Position numbers and translations under genes: made by a program
The notes under the pieces: generated by a model
What the model saw: only the letters and a program-made list of their open reading frames with translations
Database searches by the model: none
What the model was told of the DNA's origin: nothing
Assembly: GCA_035999365.1 (NCBI GenBank)
Contig: DASYGT010000032.1
Location: 34,372 to 98,371 of the forward strand
Origin: DASYGT01 sp035999365
GTDB lineage: Bacteria; Actinomycetota; Actinomycetes; Mycobacteriales; Jatrophihabitantaceae
Length of the DNA: 64,000 bases
Reading direction: 5' to 3'
In this document: positions 50,909-58,670 of the stretch, piece by piece
Numbering within the stretch: the stretch's first letter is position 1
How the letters are laid out: every line of letters starts with the position of its first letter

Positions 50909-51571
50909 ATGCGTAAACGATTGATCATTCTCTTGGTGACTCTGGGTATGGCTGCCCTGTCATGGATGGTGATTGCCCCGGCGAGCAGCCAGGCGCAGCC
51001 GCCTCCCACGGTGTGTAACGGGACGTACTGGGGCGGGACCTTCAACAACCTGGTCGTGCCATCGTGGGATTCGTGCGTGCTGGTCAACTCGCGAGTACAC
51101 GGCACGATCACGGCGAACCCGAACAGCTCCCTGCGGACGTGTGCCGCCACGATCAAGGGAAGCGTCGACTCGACGCAGGGCTACGTCAACATGGACAACT
51201 ACACGGAGGTCGACGGTTCGGTCGACCTCAATCAGCCCGGCACCACGTTGGCCAGCGGCGGATCAGACTCGTGCAGCCCTGAGGGTGAGCCGTCCGGCTA
51301 TGCCGCATACATTTGCCCGCGGCTCATCGGCGGTTCACTGAACATCACCAACGGGCCCGACAGCGGGCTAGACGTCTACGTCGGCGACTGCGGCTCGGTG
51401 AACATCCACGGCTCGGTGCGCATCACCGGAAACCGGCTGTATGTCGAGGTGGAGGACGCGCACATCCTGGGCTCGCTGACCTGCTTGAACAACTGGCCGC
51501 TTCCCGATGTGTGGGACACCACGGTCGTCGGCCCGACGCATGGCACCTGCTACGGCAACAGCTGCACCTGA
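50909..51571 (+). CDS. Secreted cysteine-rich repeat protein, paralogue of the product at 57414-58064
   Basis: The start of this 220-residue protein has GGAGGG 8 bp upstream. A signal peptide (RKRLIILLVTLGMAALSWMV, cleaved about residue 30 after SQA) precedes a mature protein built of short beta units: GGTFNNLVVPSWDSC, VHGTITANPNSSLRTC, ATIKGSVDS, VDGSVDLN, RLIGGSLNITN, VNIHGSVRITGN, AHILGSLTC. The repeating xxGSVxxx pattern suggests a right-handed beta-helix or solenoid stapled by about eight to ten cysteines. No named family is recognised. It lies inside the tRNA-flanked segment and is followed by a strong terminator. Confidence 0.85.
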   Translation: MRKRLIILLVTLGMAALSWMVIAPASSQAQPPPTVCNGTYWGGTFNNLVVPSWDSCVLVNSRVHGTITANPNSSLRTCAATIKGSVDSTQGYVNMDNYTEVDGSVDLNQPGTTLASGGSDSCSPEGEPSGYAAYICPRLIGGSLNITNGPDSGLDVYVGDCGSVNIHGSVRITGNRLYVEVEDAHILGSLTCLNNWPLPDVWDTTVVGPTHGTCYGNSCT

Positions 51572-51587
51572 TCGACCTCGCAGCATC

Positions 51588-51619
51588 GGGACCCGGACCG
51601 TCATCATGGTCCGGGTCCC
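51588..51619 (+). terminator. Perfect 12-bp stem-loop terminator
   Basis: gggacccggacc (51588-51599) pairs perfectly with ggtccgggtccc (51608-51619) around an 8-base loop, 16 bp after the secreted-protein stop, followed by a short T-containing tract. From here to 51866 I see no gene. Confidence 0.8.
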
Positions 51620-51866
51620 TTGCTGTGCGCGGCGAGGTGGTGGCGTCAGGACGACGCGAGTGTCGACACTGCCGGTTCGGCCCGGTAGACGCTGGCAGCT
51701 GCGTTGCTCCACACCAGCACGATCTCGAACTGTTCAGGCTTGTTCGAAGTTGTCCGATCTCATCGCTTCAGAACCGCGTCGAACCCAATGATTTCGGAAG
51801 CCTTGGCTCACGGCTCAAGGAATCCCCGTCGACACGGAACCTGCACGAAGTACCGTGGCCTCGTTC

Positions 51867-51931
51867 TTTAATCCGTAGGTTGCGGGCTCGAGCCCCGCGG
51901 GGCCCACTTCCGCGCTGTATTGCTTCGGCAG
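51867..51931. repeat. attR-like copy: 3' half of tRNA-Lys plus downstream flank
   Basis: This is the second copy of the 65-bp repeat at 50443-50507 (offset 1424 bp). It contains the anticodon-loop 3' part, variable region, T arm, acceptor 3' strand and 25 bp of flank, but no 5' half, so it cannot make a tRNA. The sequence between it and the Fn3 gene (51932-52026) shows no gene. Confidence 0.75.
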
Positions 51932-52026
51932 ACGGTGCATGTGGCCGGCGCCGTGAGCCGCAGCTGGCGCGGTGAATCACGCACCCCGGCACCGACGCGC
52001 TCGTTACGTGCATTTCCACCCGCGGA

Positions 52027-53004
52027 CTAATTGGGCGTCGTGACCGTCACGCTCGTCCCCGTCGCCAAGACGCCCGATGCCGTGCTGGCGAATACGGTGT
52101 AGGTGTACTGGGTGTTCGGGATCAGCTGGAAGGTATCGGTGAACGTGTTCGCCGGGGCCGCGCTGGTGACCCCGCCGCACGGGTAGGTGGGGGCGGTGGT
52201 GCCGAAGCCGCGGCAGATGTAGACGCCGGCGAACTCGGCTGAGGTCGGGTTGGTCCAGCTGAGTTTGATGGACGTGGACGACAAGGCAGTCGCCTTGAGG
52301 TGCGTGACGTTCGCCGGAGCCGCCGACTGAGGCGTGATGATCGTGACGCTCGCACCGCTCGACGACGTGCCCGCGGCACTGAACGCAAACACCGTGTACG
52401 TGTATTGGGTGTTCGGGACCAGCTTCTTCGAGTCGGTATACGTGGCGGCGGGGGCCGGGACCTTGACGCCACCGCACGGGTAGGTCAGCGCGGCGGTGCC
52501 GAAGCCGCGGCAGATGTAGACGCCGGCAAAGTTCGACGCAGGGTTCGTCCACGTCAGCTTCACCGATGTCGCTGACAGGGCGGATGCGCTCAGCCCGGTG
52601 ACGTTCGCCGGCGCCGGCGCCTGCTGCGTGGTGGCCGTGACGCTGGCACCCGGCGCGAACTGGCCCGAGGTGTCGTAGGCGAAGACCGCGTAGGTGTACT
52701 GAGTGTTCGGAATCAACTGGTGTGTGTCGGTGTAGGTGTGCGTCGGGGCGCTGACGTTGACGCCGGCGCAATCTGACGTCGGCGCCGTCGTCCCGAAGTT
52801 GCGGCAGATGTGCACTCCCGCGAAGCCCGCGCTGACGGGGTTGGTCCAGTTCAGCGTCACCGAGGTCGGCGACGGGGACGACGCTGTCAGGGCCGTGACA
52901 TTCGACGGCGCTGCAGCGCCAGCCGGAGCGACACCGACCGTGACGACACCGATAGCCAACGCGGATGTAACACCGGCAAAGATAAGTCGACGACGCATGG
53001 ACAC
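52027..53004 (-). CDS. Secreted protein with three fibronectin type III repeats carrying paired cysteines
   Basis: This 325-residue protein has a signal peptide (about 1-31, LIFAGVTSALAIGVVTVG) and three Fn3-like repeats of about 95 residues. Each has the pattern NVTxLxAxxxSxTSVxLxWTNP near its start and LIPNTQYTYTVFA near its end. Each also has a Cys pair 11 residues apart in an insert: HICRNFGTTAPTSDCAGV, YICRGFGTAALTYPCGGV, YICRGFGTTAPTYPCGGV. GTG 53004 has GGGAGGG 8 bp upstream; ATG 52998 is two codons later. It is probably extracellular; its ligand is unknown. Confidence 0.87.
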   Translation of the reverse strand: MSMRRRLIFAGVTSALAIGVVTVGVAPAGAAAPSNVTALTASSPSPTSVTLNWTNPVSAGFAGVHICRNFGTTAPTSDCAGVNVSAPTHTYTDTHQLIPNTQYTYAVFAYDTSGQFAPGASVTATTQQAPAPANVTGLSASALSATSVKLTWTNPASNFAGVYICRGFGTAALTYPCGGVKVPAPAATYTDSKKLVPNTQYTYTVFAFSAAGTSSSGASVTIITPQSAAPANVTHLKATALSSTSIKLSWTNPTSAEFAGVYICRGFGTTAPTYPCGGVTSAAPANTFTDTFQLIPNTQYTYTVFASTASGVLATGTSVTVTTPN

Positions 53005-53202
53005 GATTGAGCCCTCCCCCTTGGACCGCTTCGCAGCGGCTTGGCGTGCAGACACTAGCGGGCGCGCACAAGATCGTCCTGCTGAGTTTCTGGAGGGCGG
53101 ACGCTTCGCCTCTATGCCCCTGTTGCGTCATGACCGCGCGTGGCGAGCTGCCGCTGGAGCGGCTGAGGGGCGCGCCGCGTCAGGGTGCGAACAGACGGGC
53201 CG

Positions 53203-53577
53203 TCAGTTGAACTGAGTGAGAGACAGAACGTTTCCGTCGGGGTCGGTGAACCAAGCGATGCGATCGCCGGTTGGCGTTGTCCAGACACCCTGGGCGTCCT
53301 GCTCCATGCCGTCGTAGCGAGCGAAGACGACGCCTACCGATGCCAATCGGGCAACGGTTGCACCGATGTCGGCGACACGCCAGCCGAGCACCGTGTAACC
53401 GGGATGAGCGACCTGAGCTACAGCGGTGACCCGCAGCATTGTGCCGTGGGCGTCGAACACACATGCATACGGGTTCTCATCCACGACGGCGAGCCCGAGC
53501 GAGGCTTCGTAGAACCTCCGCGCCCTGGCGAGGTCCGTGGTGGAAGCGAAAGCAATGACGTCGCTCGATGCAAGCAC
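53203..53577 (-). CDS. VOC-superfamily (glyoxalase-like) protein
   Basis: This 124-residue protein has FASTTDLARARRFYEASLGL, GTMLRVTAV and WFTDPDGNVLSLTQF, the beta-alpha-beta-beta-beta modules of the vicinal-oxygen-chelate fold. The metal-ligand pattern is incomplete: the usual first His is Ala or Ser, while the final Asp-Pro-Asp-Gly-Asn is kept. GTG start, GAGGGG upstream. Function unknown; 53578-53822 contains no gene I can support. Confidence 0.85.
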   Translation of the reverse strand: MLASSDVIAFASTTDLARARRFYEASLGLAVVDENPYACVFDAHGTMLRVTAVAQVAHPGYTVLGWRVADIGATVARLASVGVVFARYDGMEQDAQGVWTTPTGDRIAWFTDPDGNVLSLTQFN

Positions 53578-53822
53578 GTGAACCCCTCAGGTGGAGAAAA
53601 GGCGACAGGTCAAGTGTGGCGTACCGACACTCGCGGCTCCCTCATCGGCAGATCGGCCGTGCCTGTTGAGCGTGGGGGGGCTTCGCGAGAGCTCAGTTCA
53701 GCAGTAGTCGTGTCCAGGCCGCAGTGAGCCAGTTGCCGATGCGTTCGAGCCATCGGTCAGCCCGCTCGGCGTATCGACGCTGCCGGATCGCTCCTGCCGA
53801 CCTGACGAATGCCCCGTCGCCA

Positions 53823-55157
53823 CTAGGGCGCATGGCGGCAGACGAGCACGTTGCATTGCGCGTTCGGTGCCAGGTCCCGCAGCAGGACGGCCGGGCTCAG
53901 GTAGTTCACCGGGTTGATGTCGAGATCGATCGGCGGGTTGCGGAACGGTCCCGGGTCAGGCACGTGGACGTCGCGGACTCCGCGCATGAGGATCCGGAAG
54001 AAGTTGTAGTAGAGGTCCGACGCCCCGCCGGAGGCGCTGAGGATGCCGGCGAGGTTGAGCGGCGTGTCGCCGAACGCGCCCGTCCACGTCACGGTCATGT
54101 TCAGGCTCGGAATCATGAAGTTGTTCTGCTGAAGCGCGCCAACCATCGCATACAGGTCGGTTGGTGCGCTGCCGATCATCGGACCGGCAACGGTCTGTGC
54201 GGCCGGGATGTTTGCTGAGGTGCACGACGTGCCGCCGTTGAGCCAGAACAGGAATCCGTAACACGGATTCGTCGCCGTGTTCTCACGGATGCGCGCGATG
54301 TACGCAGACGACAGGACCCGCTGACCACGCCACGTCCCGCCGTTCTGCATCATCAACCCGAGCTTCGCGAACTGCGCCGGCGGGATGAAGAGATTCGCGT
54401 AGCCGTACGTGTAGCCGGCCCGGTCACGCAACCAGATATAGCTGCTACGCGGAATTCCGATCGGATCGAACAGGTATCGCTGCGCGAACGCTTGCAGGTC
54501 CTCGCCGAGGGCGTGCTGCAACACCGCCGACAGCAGATCGGGCGTGCGCTGGCTGTACTCGAAGTGCGTCCCCGGGGTGTGCGTGATCGGTTGCGCGAGC
54601 GCCTCCTGCGCGATGTCCTCATCCAGCCCCACAGTGACGAACTCACTGAGGATCGACTCGTCGAGGCCCGAGGTTTCGGTGAGCAACTGCCGGATGGTGA
54701 TCGCCCGGTGCGCGGCGTCGCCCAGCCCCGCCGGAAGGTACTTGCCTATCGGGTCGTCGAGGCCGATCTTGCCCTGGTCCCACGCGATCCCCGTCAAGAT
54801 GGAGATGACGGACTTCGTCGAACTGAACACCTCCATCGGTACGTAGTCGGTCACTGGGTCGAGCAGTCCGCGGCCGATCCGGCAGTTGTTCCGGAAGATC
54901 TGCACCGACGCCCGCACATGGATCTGGGCGTAGGCGATCGCGTCGCGCACCGCCGCGGGATCGATGTCGACCTGGGCGGGTGTCGCCGACCCGAACTGCG
55001 TCCCGGAAGCAGGCAGCGAGCAGCTCACCTGGGTCGCCCCCGTGGCCGCGCGCACAGCGCTCACGCCCGACGCCCCATTGGGCGCCAGCCCGATCACCGC
55101 GAGCGCCGCACCCGCGGCCACAGTGGCGCCGACGATCGTGACTGCTCTGCGGTGCAT
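53823..55157 (-). CDS. Secreted serine hydrolase, beta-lactamase/esterase family
   Basis: This 444-residue protein has a signal peptide (about 1-36, ending near SAVRA), then the class C beta-lactamase-like fold. SxxK is FSSTKS near 115, with KIGLDDPIGKYLP, ITIRQLLTETSGLD and TPGTHFEYSQRTPDLL carrying the Tyr motif. Cysteines at VSCSL, NNCRIG, NPCYG, TSCTS, AQCNVLVC suggest disulfides outside the cell. The ATG follows AGGAG. It is divergent from the thioesterase, and the KstR-like site lies between them. Likely a lipid or beta-ester hydrolase. Confidence 0.9.
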   Translation of the reverse strand: MHRRAVTIVGATVAAGAALAVIGLAPNGASGVSAVRAATGATQVSCSLPASGTQFGSATPAQVDIDPAAVRDAIAYAQIHVRASVQIFRNNCRIGRGLLDPVTDYVPMEVFSSTKSVISILTGIAWDQGKIGLDDPIGKYLPAGLGDAAHRAITIRQLLTETSGLDESILSEFVTVGLDEDIAQEALAQPITHTPGTHFEYSQRTPDLLSAVLQHALGEDLQAFAQRYLFDPIGIPRSSYIWLRDRAGYTYGYANLFIPPAQFAKLGLMMQNGGTWRGQRVLSSAYIARIRENTATNPCYGFLFWLNGGTSCTSANIPAAQTVAGPMIGSAPTDLYAMVGALQQNNFMIPSLNMTVTWTGAFGDTPLNLAGILSASGGASDLYYNFFRILMRGVRDVHVPDPGPFRNPPIDLDINPVNYLSPAVLLRDLAPNAQCNVLVCRHAP

Positions 55158-55219
55158 GGCGACTCCTCTTCTGATCGGCGGGGGCCGCCACGACTCCACG
55201 ACGCCGCCTCGCCGCAAAG

Positions 55220-55233
55220 TGGAACATGTTCTA
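55220..55233. promoter_or_regulatory. Candidate KstR-type operator, divergent promoter
   Basis: TGGAACATGTTCTA fits the KstR (TetR-family, cholesterol regulon) consensus TnnAACnnGTTnnA at every fixed position and is an almost perfect palindrome. It lies between the divergent serine hydrolase (start 55157) and the thioesterase (start 55245), 12 bp before the latter. A sister site is at 62098-62111. Confidence 0.55.
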
Positions 55234-55244
55234 CCGTGTCGTGC

Positions 55245-55895
55245 ATGCCGGACCCCTTGTCAATACCCGACATCGCGCCGATTCCGCCGCCGGAGCGCAG
55301 GACGGGCGACGATCGCGAGCTGGCGCGCGATCGGCTTGGCGCCTCGCTGCGAGCAGTGCTGGACGCCACTGTGCGGACGTCCGCGAACACAGCCGACATC
55401 GACGCTGCCCGTGCAGCCGTCGATGCGGCGACAACGATCCTGACTCGCTTGCCTGCGCATCGGGTGCAACAGGACAACCCATTTCATGCACTCAGCCTGG
55501 TCGGCGGCAGCGCGCACCCGGCCGGTCCGCAGCTCTACGTCGAGCCGTCCGGTGACGGGGTCGCCGGCACAGTCTGCCTCGGGCCGGCGTTCGAAGGTGG
55601 CCCTGGACTGGCGCATGGCGGCATCCTCGCGCTGATGTTCGACCACGCGATGGGCGCTGCGGTGTTCCTTGCCGGCTATGCGGCCATGACCCGCACGCTC
55701 GACGTGGTGTATCTGGCGCCGACGCCCCTCGACACCGATCTTCACGTCACGGCCCAGGTCGATCGGGTCGACGGCCGAAAGGTGCAGGTCAGTGCCCGGG
55801 TCGAGCACGGCACAACCGTTACCGCGACAGCGTCGGCGGTGTTCGTTGCGCTGACACGCGACAACGTGGCCGCCATTTTCCACACGCCTCGCTAG
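55245..55895 (+). CDS. PaaI-type hotdog thioesterase
   Basis: The hotdog domain of this 216-residue protein (about 90-210) has GPAFEGGPGLAHGGILALMFDHAMGAA, the conserved HGG followed by Asp, then TRTLDVVYLAPTPLDTDL and VSARVEHGTTVTATASAVFVAL. It would hydrolyse acyl-CoA. The N-terminal 85 residues are helical and variable. ATG 55245 is 12 bp after a KstR-like site, which suggests a role in lipid or steroid catabolism. Confidence 0.88.
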   Translation: MPDPLSIPDIAPIPPPERRTGDDRELARDRLGASLRAVLDATVRTSANTADIDAARAAVDAATTILTRLPAHRVQQDNPFHALSLVGGSAHPAGPQLYVEPSGDGVAGTVCLGPAFEGGPGLAHGGILALMFDHAMGAAVFLAGYAAMTRTLDVVYLAPTPLDTDLHVTAQVDRVDGRKVQVSARVEHGTTVTATASAVFVALTRDNVAAIFHTPR

Positions 55896-55924
55896 ATCCC
55901 GTCGCGTCTGCAGAAGCCCCGTAG

Positions 55925-56917
55925 TCAGATCGCGGCGGCCAGCGCGGCGAGGGTCTGCTGGCTTGTGTACTTCGGCCGCCAGCCGAGGATGTCCTTGGCG
56001 CGACGCGTGTCCATGACCACCGACGTCCGACCGGTGTGCACCCACTCGGCGGCAGCCGGCACCATTGGCAGGCGGGCCAGCACCGCCGATGCGGCGACCG
56101 CCGCGGCGTGCGGGATGCGGACCGATCGCGTACCGGTCGCGCGGGCGACGTCGCCCAGCGTCACCTCGCCGTCGGCCGCAAGGTTGTACGCGCCAGGCTT
56201 CCCTGCGCCAGTGGCCGCGAGTGCGATCGCATCGGCGACATCGTCGTGATGTACGAGTTGCAACGGCAGACCCGGATCTGGCATCAGTGGCAACACGCTT
56301 TGCAACGTCGCGACCGTGCCACGCAGCGGGGGCGGCAATGCATCCCGCAGCTGCCGCCAAGGCATCGTGTCGGCGAGCGCAGGCGCCTGCGGACCCGCGA
56401 CGATGCACGGGCGCAGCACGTAAACCTCCCGATCGTGGCCGCCCGTGACCTCGCGCAGGACCGCCTCGCACTCCGCCTTCTGCTCCGAGTAGTAGTGCTC
56501 TTTCGAACCGCGCGTCGGCACGTCCTCGGTGATGGGCACCGGGTTGTCGGCGTGATAGCCGTACGCCGCGACCGAGGATGTGTAGACCAGCCGCGTGGGT
56601 CGCGCTGCGGCGACCGTCGCTTCGAAGACGTTGCGCGTGCCCGCCAGGTTGATCCGCCGGCTCTCCTCGCGGGATCCCATGATCAGGTACGCCAGATGCA
56701 CGACGACGTCCGCGTCGCGCACAAGGTCGTCGATCGCAGCCCGATCGAGGACGTCGCCCTGCCGATACTCGGTCTTGCTCCACCCGTTCGCCGACGGATC
56801 GAACGGCCGGCGCGCCATCCCGACGATGCGGTCCACCCCTGGCTGCGCCTCGAGTGCCGCAACGGCGGACATGCCGATCTCACCGGTCGGCCCGGTTACT
56901 GCCACAGTCAGCCCCAT
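55925..56917 (-). CDS. NAD-dependent epimerase/dehydratase family protein
   Basis: This 330-residue extended SDR has VTGPTGEIG (8-16), VVVHLAYLI near 72, YTSSVAAYGYHA near 113 with the catalytic Ser, and HYYSEQKAECE with YxxxK near 143. ILGWRPKYTSQQTL near the end matches the conserved C-terminus of UDP-sugar epimerase relatives. It is transcribed alone, convergent with the thioesterase (30 bp). Substrate unknown. Confidence 0.88.
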   Translation of the reverse strand: MGLTVAVTGPTGEIGMSAVAALEAQPGVDRIVGMARRPFDPSANGWSKTEYRQGDVLDRAAIDDLVRDADVVVHLAYLIMGSREESRRINLAGTRNVFEATVAAARPTRLVYTSSVAAYGYHADNPVPITEDVPTRGSKEHYYSEQKAECEAVLREVTGGHDREVYVLRPCIVAGPQAPALADTMPWRQLRDALPPPLRGTVATLQSVLPLMPDPGLPLQLVHHDDVADAIALAATGAGKPGAYNLAADGEVTLGDVARATGTRSVRIPHAAAVAASAVLARLPMVPAAAEWVHTGRTSVVMDTRRAKDILGWRPKYTSQQTLAALAAAI

Positions 56918-57033
56918 ATCCCCATTCTGGTTGATCGAAGAAGCTCTCGGGTCGACCCTGTCGATCTGGCGCCCTGTCGCTCGTCGTAGAGGTGATCGGC
57001 ACGGGCTGATCATCACGCGAAAGGGGACCCACC

Positions 57034-57342
57034 ATGGCCAAGTTCGTCTACGTCTACACCGGTGGCCAGATGGCCGCGACACCCGAGGAGCAGGAGAAGT
57101 CCATGCAGGCCTGGGGAGCCTGGTTCGGCACCCTCGGGGACGCCGTCTCCGACATGGGCAATCCGTTCGGCACCTCGGCCACTGTTGCCGGCGGCGGTGT
57201 GACCGAAGGCGGCGCGTCCAAAGCCGGCGGCTACTCGATCGTCACCGCCGATTCGCTCGATGACGCCGTCGGCAAGGCCAAGGGCTGCCCGGTGCTGGAC
57301 AACGGCGGCGCCGTCGAGGTGTACGAAGCCCTGGAGATGTGA
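57034..57342 (+). CDS. YCII-related protein
   Basis: This 102-residue protein has KFVYVYTGGQ, EEQEKSMQAWGAWFGTLGDAV, GGYSIVTADSLDDAVGKAKGCPVL and GGAVEVYEALEM, the YCII/DGPF dimeric alpha-beta barrel fold. Actinobacteria have many of these small proteins, often near ECF sigma factors, but none is adjacent here. AGGGG lies 7 bp before the ATG. Function unknown. Confidence 0.88.
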   Translation: MAKFVYVYTGGQMAATPEEQEKSMQAWGAWFGTLGDAVSDMGNPFGTSATVAGGGVTEGGASKAGGYSIVTADSLDDAVGKAKGCPVLDNGGAVEVYEALEM

Positions 57343-57369
57343 ACTACCGCTGACAAGCAACGGACAGCA

Positions 57370-57403
57370 CAGGGCCCGGACCGATCAATCGGCCCGGGCC
57401 CTG
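57370..57403. terminator. Hairpin between convergent genes
   Basis: cagggcccgg (57370-57379) pairs with ccgggccctg (57394-57403). It sits between the YCII gene (stop 57342, plus) and the secreted paralogue (stop 57414, minus), so it can serve both. Confidence 0.75.
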
Positions 57404-57413
57404 CCTCCTGCCT

Positions 57414-58064
57414 TTACGTGGGCGGGGAACAGTCTCCATGGGTCGGACCCGTGACGCTGCTGTCGAACACTTCCGCGGTCGGATCGTTGTCGAAGCACCG
57501 CAACGAGCCGAGGATCTGTGCGTCCTCCATGGAAACGAACAGGTTGTTGTCGATGATGTTCACCGAGCCGTGGATATTCATCGGCCCGCAATCACCGATC
57601 TCGACCTCTTGGCCGGAGTTGACTCCGTTCGTGACGTCGAGCGAGCCGCCGATCAGTCGCGGGCAGATGTACGCGGCGTAGCCGTCCACCGGGCCGACGG
57701 AGGTGCACGAGATCAAGTTGAACATCGGAGTGCCTGGCTCGTTGAGGCTGACGGAGCCTCCGACGGTCGTGTCCCAGTCCATGTTCACGTAGGACTGCGT
57801 CGTGTTGACGCTGCCCTTGATCTCGGCGCCGCAGGTGCGCAGTTCGCTGTTGGGGTTTGCCGTGATCGTGCCCTTGACTCGCGAGTTGTACAGGGTGCAC
57901 GAGTCACCGGAAGGAACGACGAGGTTGTTGAAGGTGCCACCCCAGTACGAGCCGTTGCACACCGTCGGGGGCGGCTGCGCCTGACTGCTTGCCGGGGAGA
58001 TCACCATCCACGACAAAGCCGCGGTGGCCAACGCCACCGTGAGAATGATCAACCGACTGCGCAT
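57414..58064 (-). CDS. Secreted cysteine-rich repeat protein, paralogue of the product at 50909-51571
   Basis: This 216-residue protein has a signal peptide (RLIILTVALATAALSWMV), then the same ladder of units as its paralogue: GGTFNNLVVPSGDSC, VKGTITANPNSELRTC, AEIKGSVNT, VGGSVSLN, AAYICPRLIGGSLDVTNG, MNIHGSVNIIDN, AQILGSLRC. ATG 58064 has GGGGGAG 7 bp upstream. It is divergent from the small protein at 58244, the same pairing as in the tRNA-flanked segment. It is probably an extracellular solenoid; no family is recognised. Confidence 0.85.
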   Translation of the reverse strand: MRSRLIILTVALATAALSWMVISPASSQAQPPPTVCNGSYWGGTFNNLVVPSGDSCTLYNSRVKGTITANPNSELRTCGAEIKGSVNTTQSYVNMDWDTTVGGSVSLNEPGTPMFNLISCTSVGPVDGYAAYICPRLIGGSLDVTNGVNSGQEVEIGDCGPMNIHGSVNIIDNNLFVSMEDAQILGSLRCFDNDPTAEVFDSSVTGPTHGDCSPPT

Positions 58065-58243
58065 TGCCTGGCTCCCCCCACTGGGATGAACGAACATGCA
58101 GAAAGTAGCGCTATTCCGAGAGATCGGTAAGGACTAGCGGCCGAGGTTTCCGGCCGGCCACCTCACGGCGCCGCGAACCGGCGCTCCCGCCTAACGCGAC
58201 ACGGGAGCACACTGGAGGAAAGCGCAGGACGGAAGGAGCCCTC

Positions 58244-58504
58244 ATGGGATTGATGGATCGGGTCAAGGCGCAGGCCGACCAGGCGATGGTGAAGGCCCAG
58301 CAGGGCTTGGCTCAGGGGCAGAGCAAGCTGGACGCACTCCAGGCGAAACGGGCCGGCGATGCCCTGCTGCGTGAACTCGGCGCTGCCGTGCACGCCCTGC
58401 ACCGGGGGGCCGGCTCGCAGCAGGCCGTCGACGAGGCTCTCGGAAAGGTCGACGCGCATATCGCCGAACACGGCGCCATCGCCGACGGCCCCGAGCCTGC
58501 TTGA
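58244..58504 (+). CDS. Small helical protein, MGLMDRVKAQA family
   Basis: This 86-residue protein has MGLMDRVKAQADQAMVKAQQ, then GLAQGQSKLDALQAKRAGD, rich in Ala, Gln and Lys and likely coiled, then AGSQQAVDEALGKVDAHI. Similar proteins starting MGLLDKVKAQA are common in actinobacteria and uncharacterised. Upstream GGAAGGAG fits the start. It pairs divergently with the secreted protein. A deletion-damaged copy is at 50630-50777. Confidence 0.8.
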   Translation: MGLMDRVKAQADQAMVKAQQGLAQGQSKLDALQAKRAGDALLRELGAAVHALHRGAGSQQAVDEALGKVDAHIAEHGAIADGPEPA

Positions 58505-58670
58505 GCGGCGACGAGAAGTAGCTGGGCACGCGGCGACAATGCCCGCACTCGCCCCCTTCTGACGATGTAGTCGCCGCGGCGCTGCACCTTGTTAACCGAC
58601 CGGACACCGCGACCAGGTGTCAGCTCGCGATGCTCGTCCCGACCCGAATCCTTGCGTCGGAACGGCACCC

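Noticed and set aside
51867..51939. A second tRNA-Lys gene
   Set aside because: Only the 3' half from the anticodon loop is present; there is no 5' acceptor or D arm.
52027..53131. Longer alternative start (375 codons) for the Fn3 gene region
   Set aside because: That frame differs from the one with signal peptide and Fn3 repeats.
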